This document shows positions 63,528 to 64,000 of a DNA stretch of 64,000 nucleotides, one piece after another. The translations under genes and the position numbers were made by a program. How positions within the stretch are numbered: the stretch's first letter is position 1; every line of letters starts with the position of its first letter. Source of the stretch: Circinella umbellata (taxonomy: Eukaryota > Mucoromycota > Mucoromycetes > Mucorales > Lichtheimiaceae); assembly GCA_025093555.1 (NCBI GenBank), contig JAIWNF010000094.1:1-64000 (forward strand), given 5' to 3'. The notes beneath the pieces were generated by a model. The model had not been told where the DNA came from and made no database searches. It worked only from the letters and a program-made list of their open reading frames with translations.

Positions 63528-64000
63528 ATGGGAAAAAAATCAACTGACAATGATCCATCAATTCTTCCTCCAATGCAACTTACACCACTAGCAAGATCGT
63601 TTCTCAAGGTCGCAGAAAGCATCGACAGTGCCATTAATAATCGTGATTATGATAGTACAATAAACCATACAACGTGTACCATTGATCAACAGAATACACA
63701 GCAATTATTAATGGTTCTTATCGACACGCGTGCGTATTCTTATGCCATGCAAGGTCAAATGGATTTGGCTATTGCTGATGCTCATAAAATGATGAGTCTT
63801 CCGTCAATGTTACCCAATGGATATCTTCGTAAAGCCGACATTTTGAAAATGAACGGAGAAATACAAGAAGCAATTGAAGTATATAGTGATGGTTTACGAA
63901 AAACACCACCAGAAGAAAAAAATAAGATCTTTATCCAACAACTCAAAAACGGACTCAAGGAAGCAAGAATACAAAATAAAGAACCAGTCGATTTTATTAG
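63528..64000 (+). CDS. TPR-containing protein, N-terminal part (runs off the window)
   Basis: ATG 63528 (MGKKSTDNDPSILPP) opens a frame that stays open to the last base. It encodes at least two TPR-like helix pairs (LIDTRAYSYAMQGQMDLAIA; YLRKADILKMNGEIQEAIEV). The last visible residues (EPVDFI) resemble the lead-in to an F-box. A TPR-F-box-LRR protein like Dia2/Pof3 is therefore possible, but the diagnostic part is outside the window. Confidence 0.7.
   Translation, partial: MGKKSTDNDPSILPPMQLTPLARSFLKVAESIDSAINNRDYDSTINHTTCTIDQQNTQQLLMVLIDTRAYSYAMQGQMDLAIADAHKMMSLPSMLPNGYLRKADILKMNGEIQEAIEVYSDGLRKTPPEEKNKIFIQQLKNGLKEARIQNKEPVDFI

Overview
The window reads as nuclear DNA of a filamentous fungus, most likely an early-diverging Mucoromycota/Mucorales-type genome. 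The evidence is: about 70% A+T by eye, compact genes split by many 60-110 nt GT-AG introns, long homopolymer runs, a tyrosine-recombinase Crypton with a GCR1_C domain, Tnp2-type transposases, a chromodomain Ty3/gypsy element, a DUF6729-like/DEDDy exonuclease gene, and fungal housekeeping genes (RIM13/PalB calpain, DASH subunit Dad3, Pmc1-type Ca2+ pump). I cannot name the species. Exon coordinates were worked out by hand from splice signals. For every multi-exon gene that I call intact, the spliced length is a multiple of three.

Region 1-21 kb is a transposon island. 1-1744 is a near-perfect palindrome built from the 5' part of a Tnp2-like transposase. 2091-2640 is a ~200-bp tandem repeat. 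2711-3772 (minus) and 4070-7014 (plus) are two decayed Tnp2 transposases facing away from each other. 7198-8271 is a broken ORF of unknown function, possibly BEN-domain-like, cut by an LTR. 8272-~13645 is a decayed minus-strand chromovirus (gag, protease, RT, RNase H, integrase, chromodomain) with a 3' LTR but no 5' LTR. It abuts a truncated DUF6729/DEDDy exonuclease gene (13650-16229), whose first intron holds a solo LTR of the same family with its own 5-bp target duplication. 16583-21055 is an apparently intact Crypton (872-aa recombinase, four exons) whose ends carry a short inverted repeat.

Region 21.8-46.6 kb is ordinary gene space: argininosuccinate synthase (ARG1), a PhyH dioxygenase, a Ubc4/5 E2, a paraoxonase-like beta-propeller, a Pmc1-type Ca2+-ATPase, a GPI-anchored Gly-Tyr-rich wall protein, the proteasome chaperone Nas2/PSMD9, a minimal ribophorin II/Swp1, the 23-exon calpain Rim13/PalB, glycine cleavage H protein and Cox8/COX7C. 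46.6-51.6 kb is a 5-kb AT-rich gene-poor stretch.

Region 51.6-64 kb holds an orphan coiled-coil protein, BCKDH E1-alpha, Dad3, a DDHD phospholipase, the LYR-type ATP synthase assembly factor Fmc1, a 3-kb gene-poor stretch with a GC-rich double-hairpin insert, and the start of a TPR protein that runs off the end. The host genes do not form a pathway cluster. Themes that recur are mitochondrial metabolism (GCV3, COX8, BCKDHA, FMC1) and protein turnover (UBC4, NAS2, RIM13). The strongest unusual signals are the solo LTR inside an exonuclease intron, the Crypton with inverted ends, a 4-nt microexon in RIM13, repeated GC-AG introns, and the hairpin insert at 61.7 kb.
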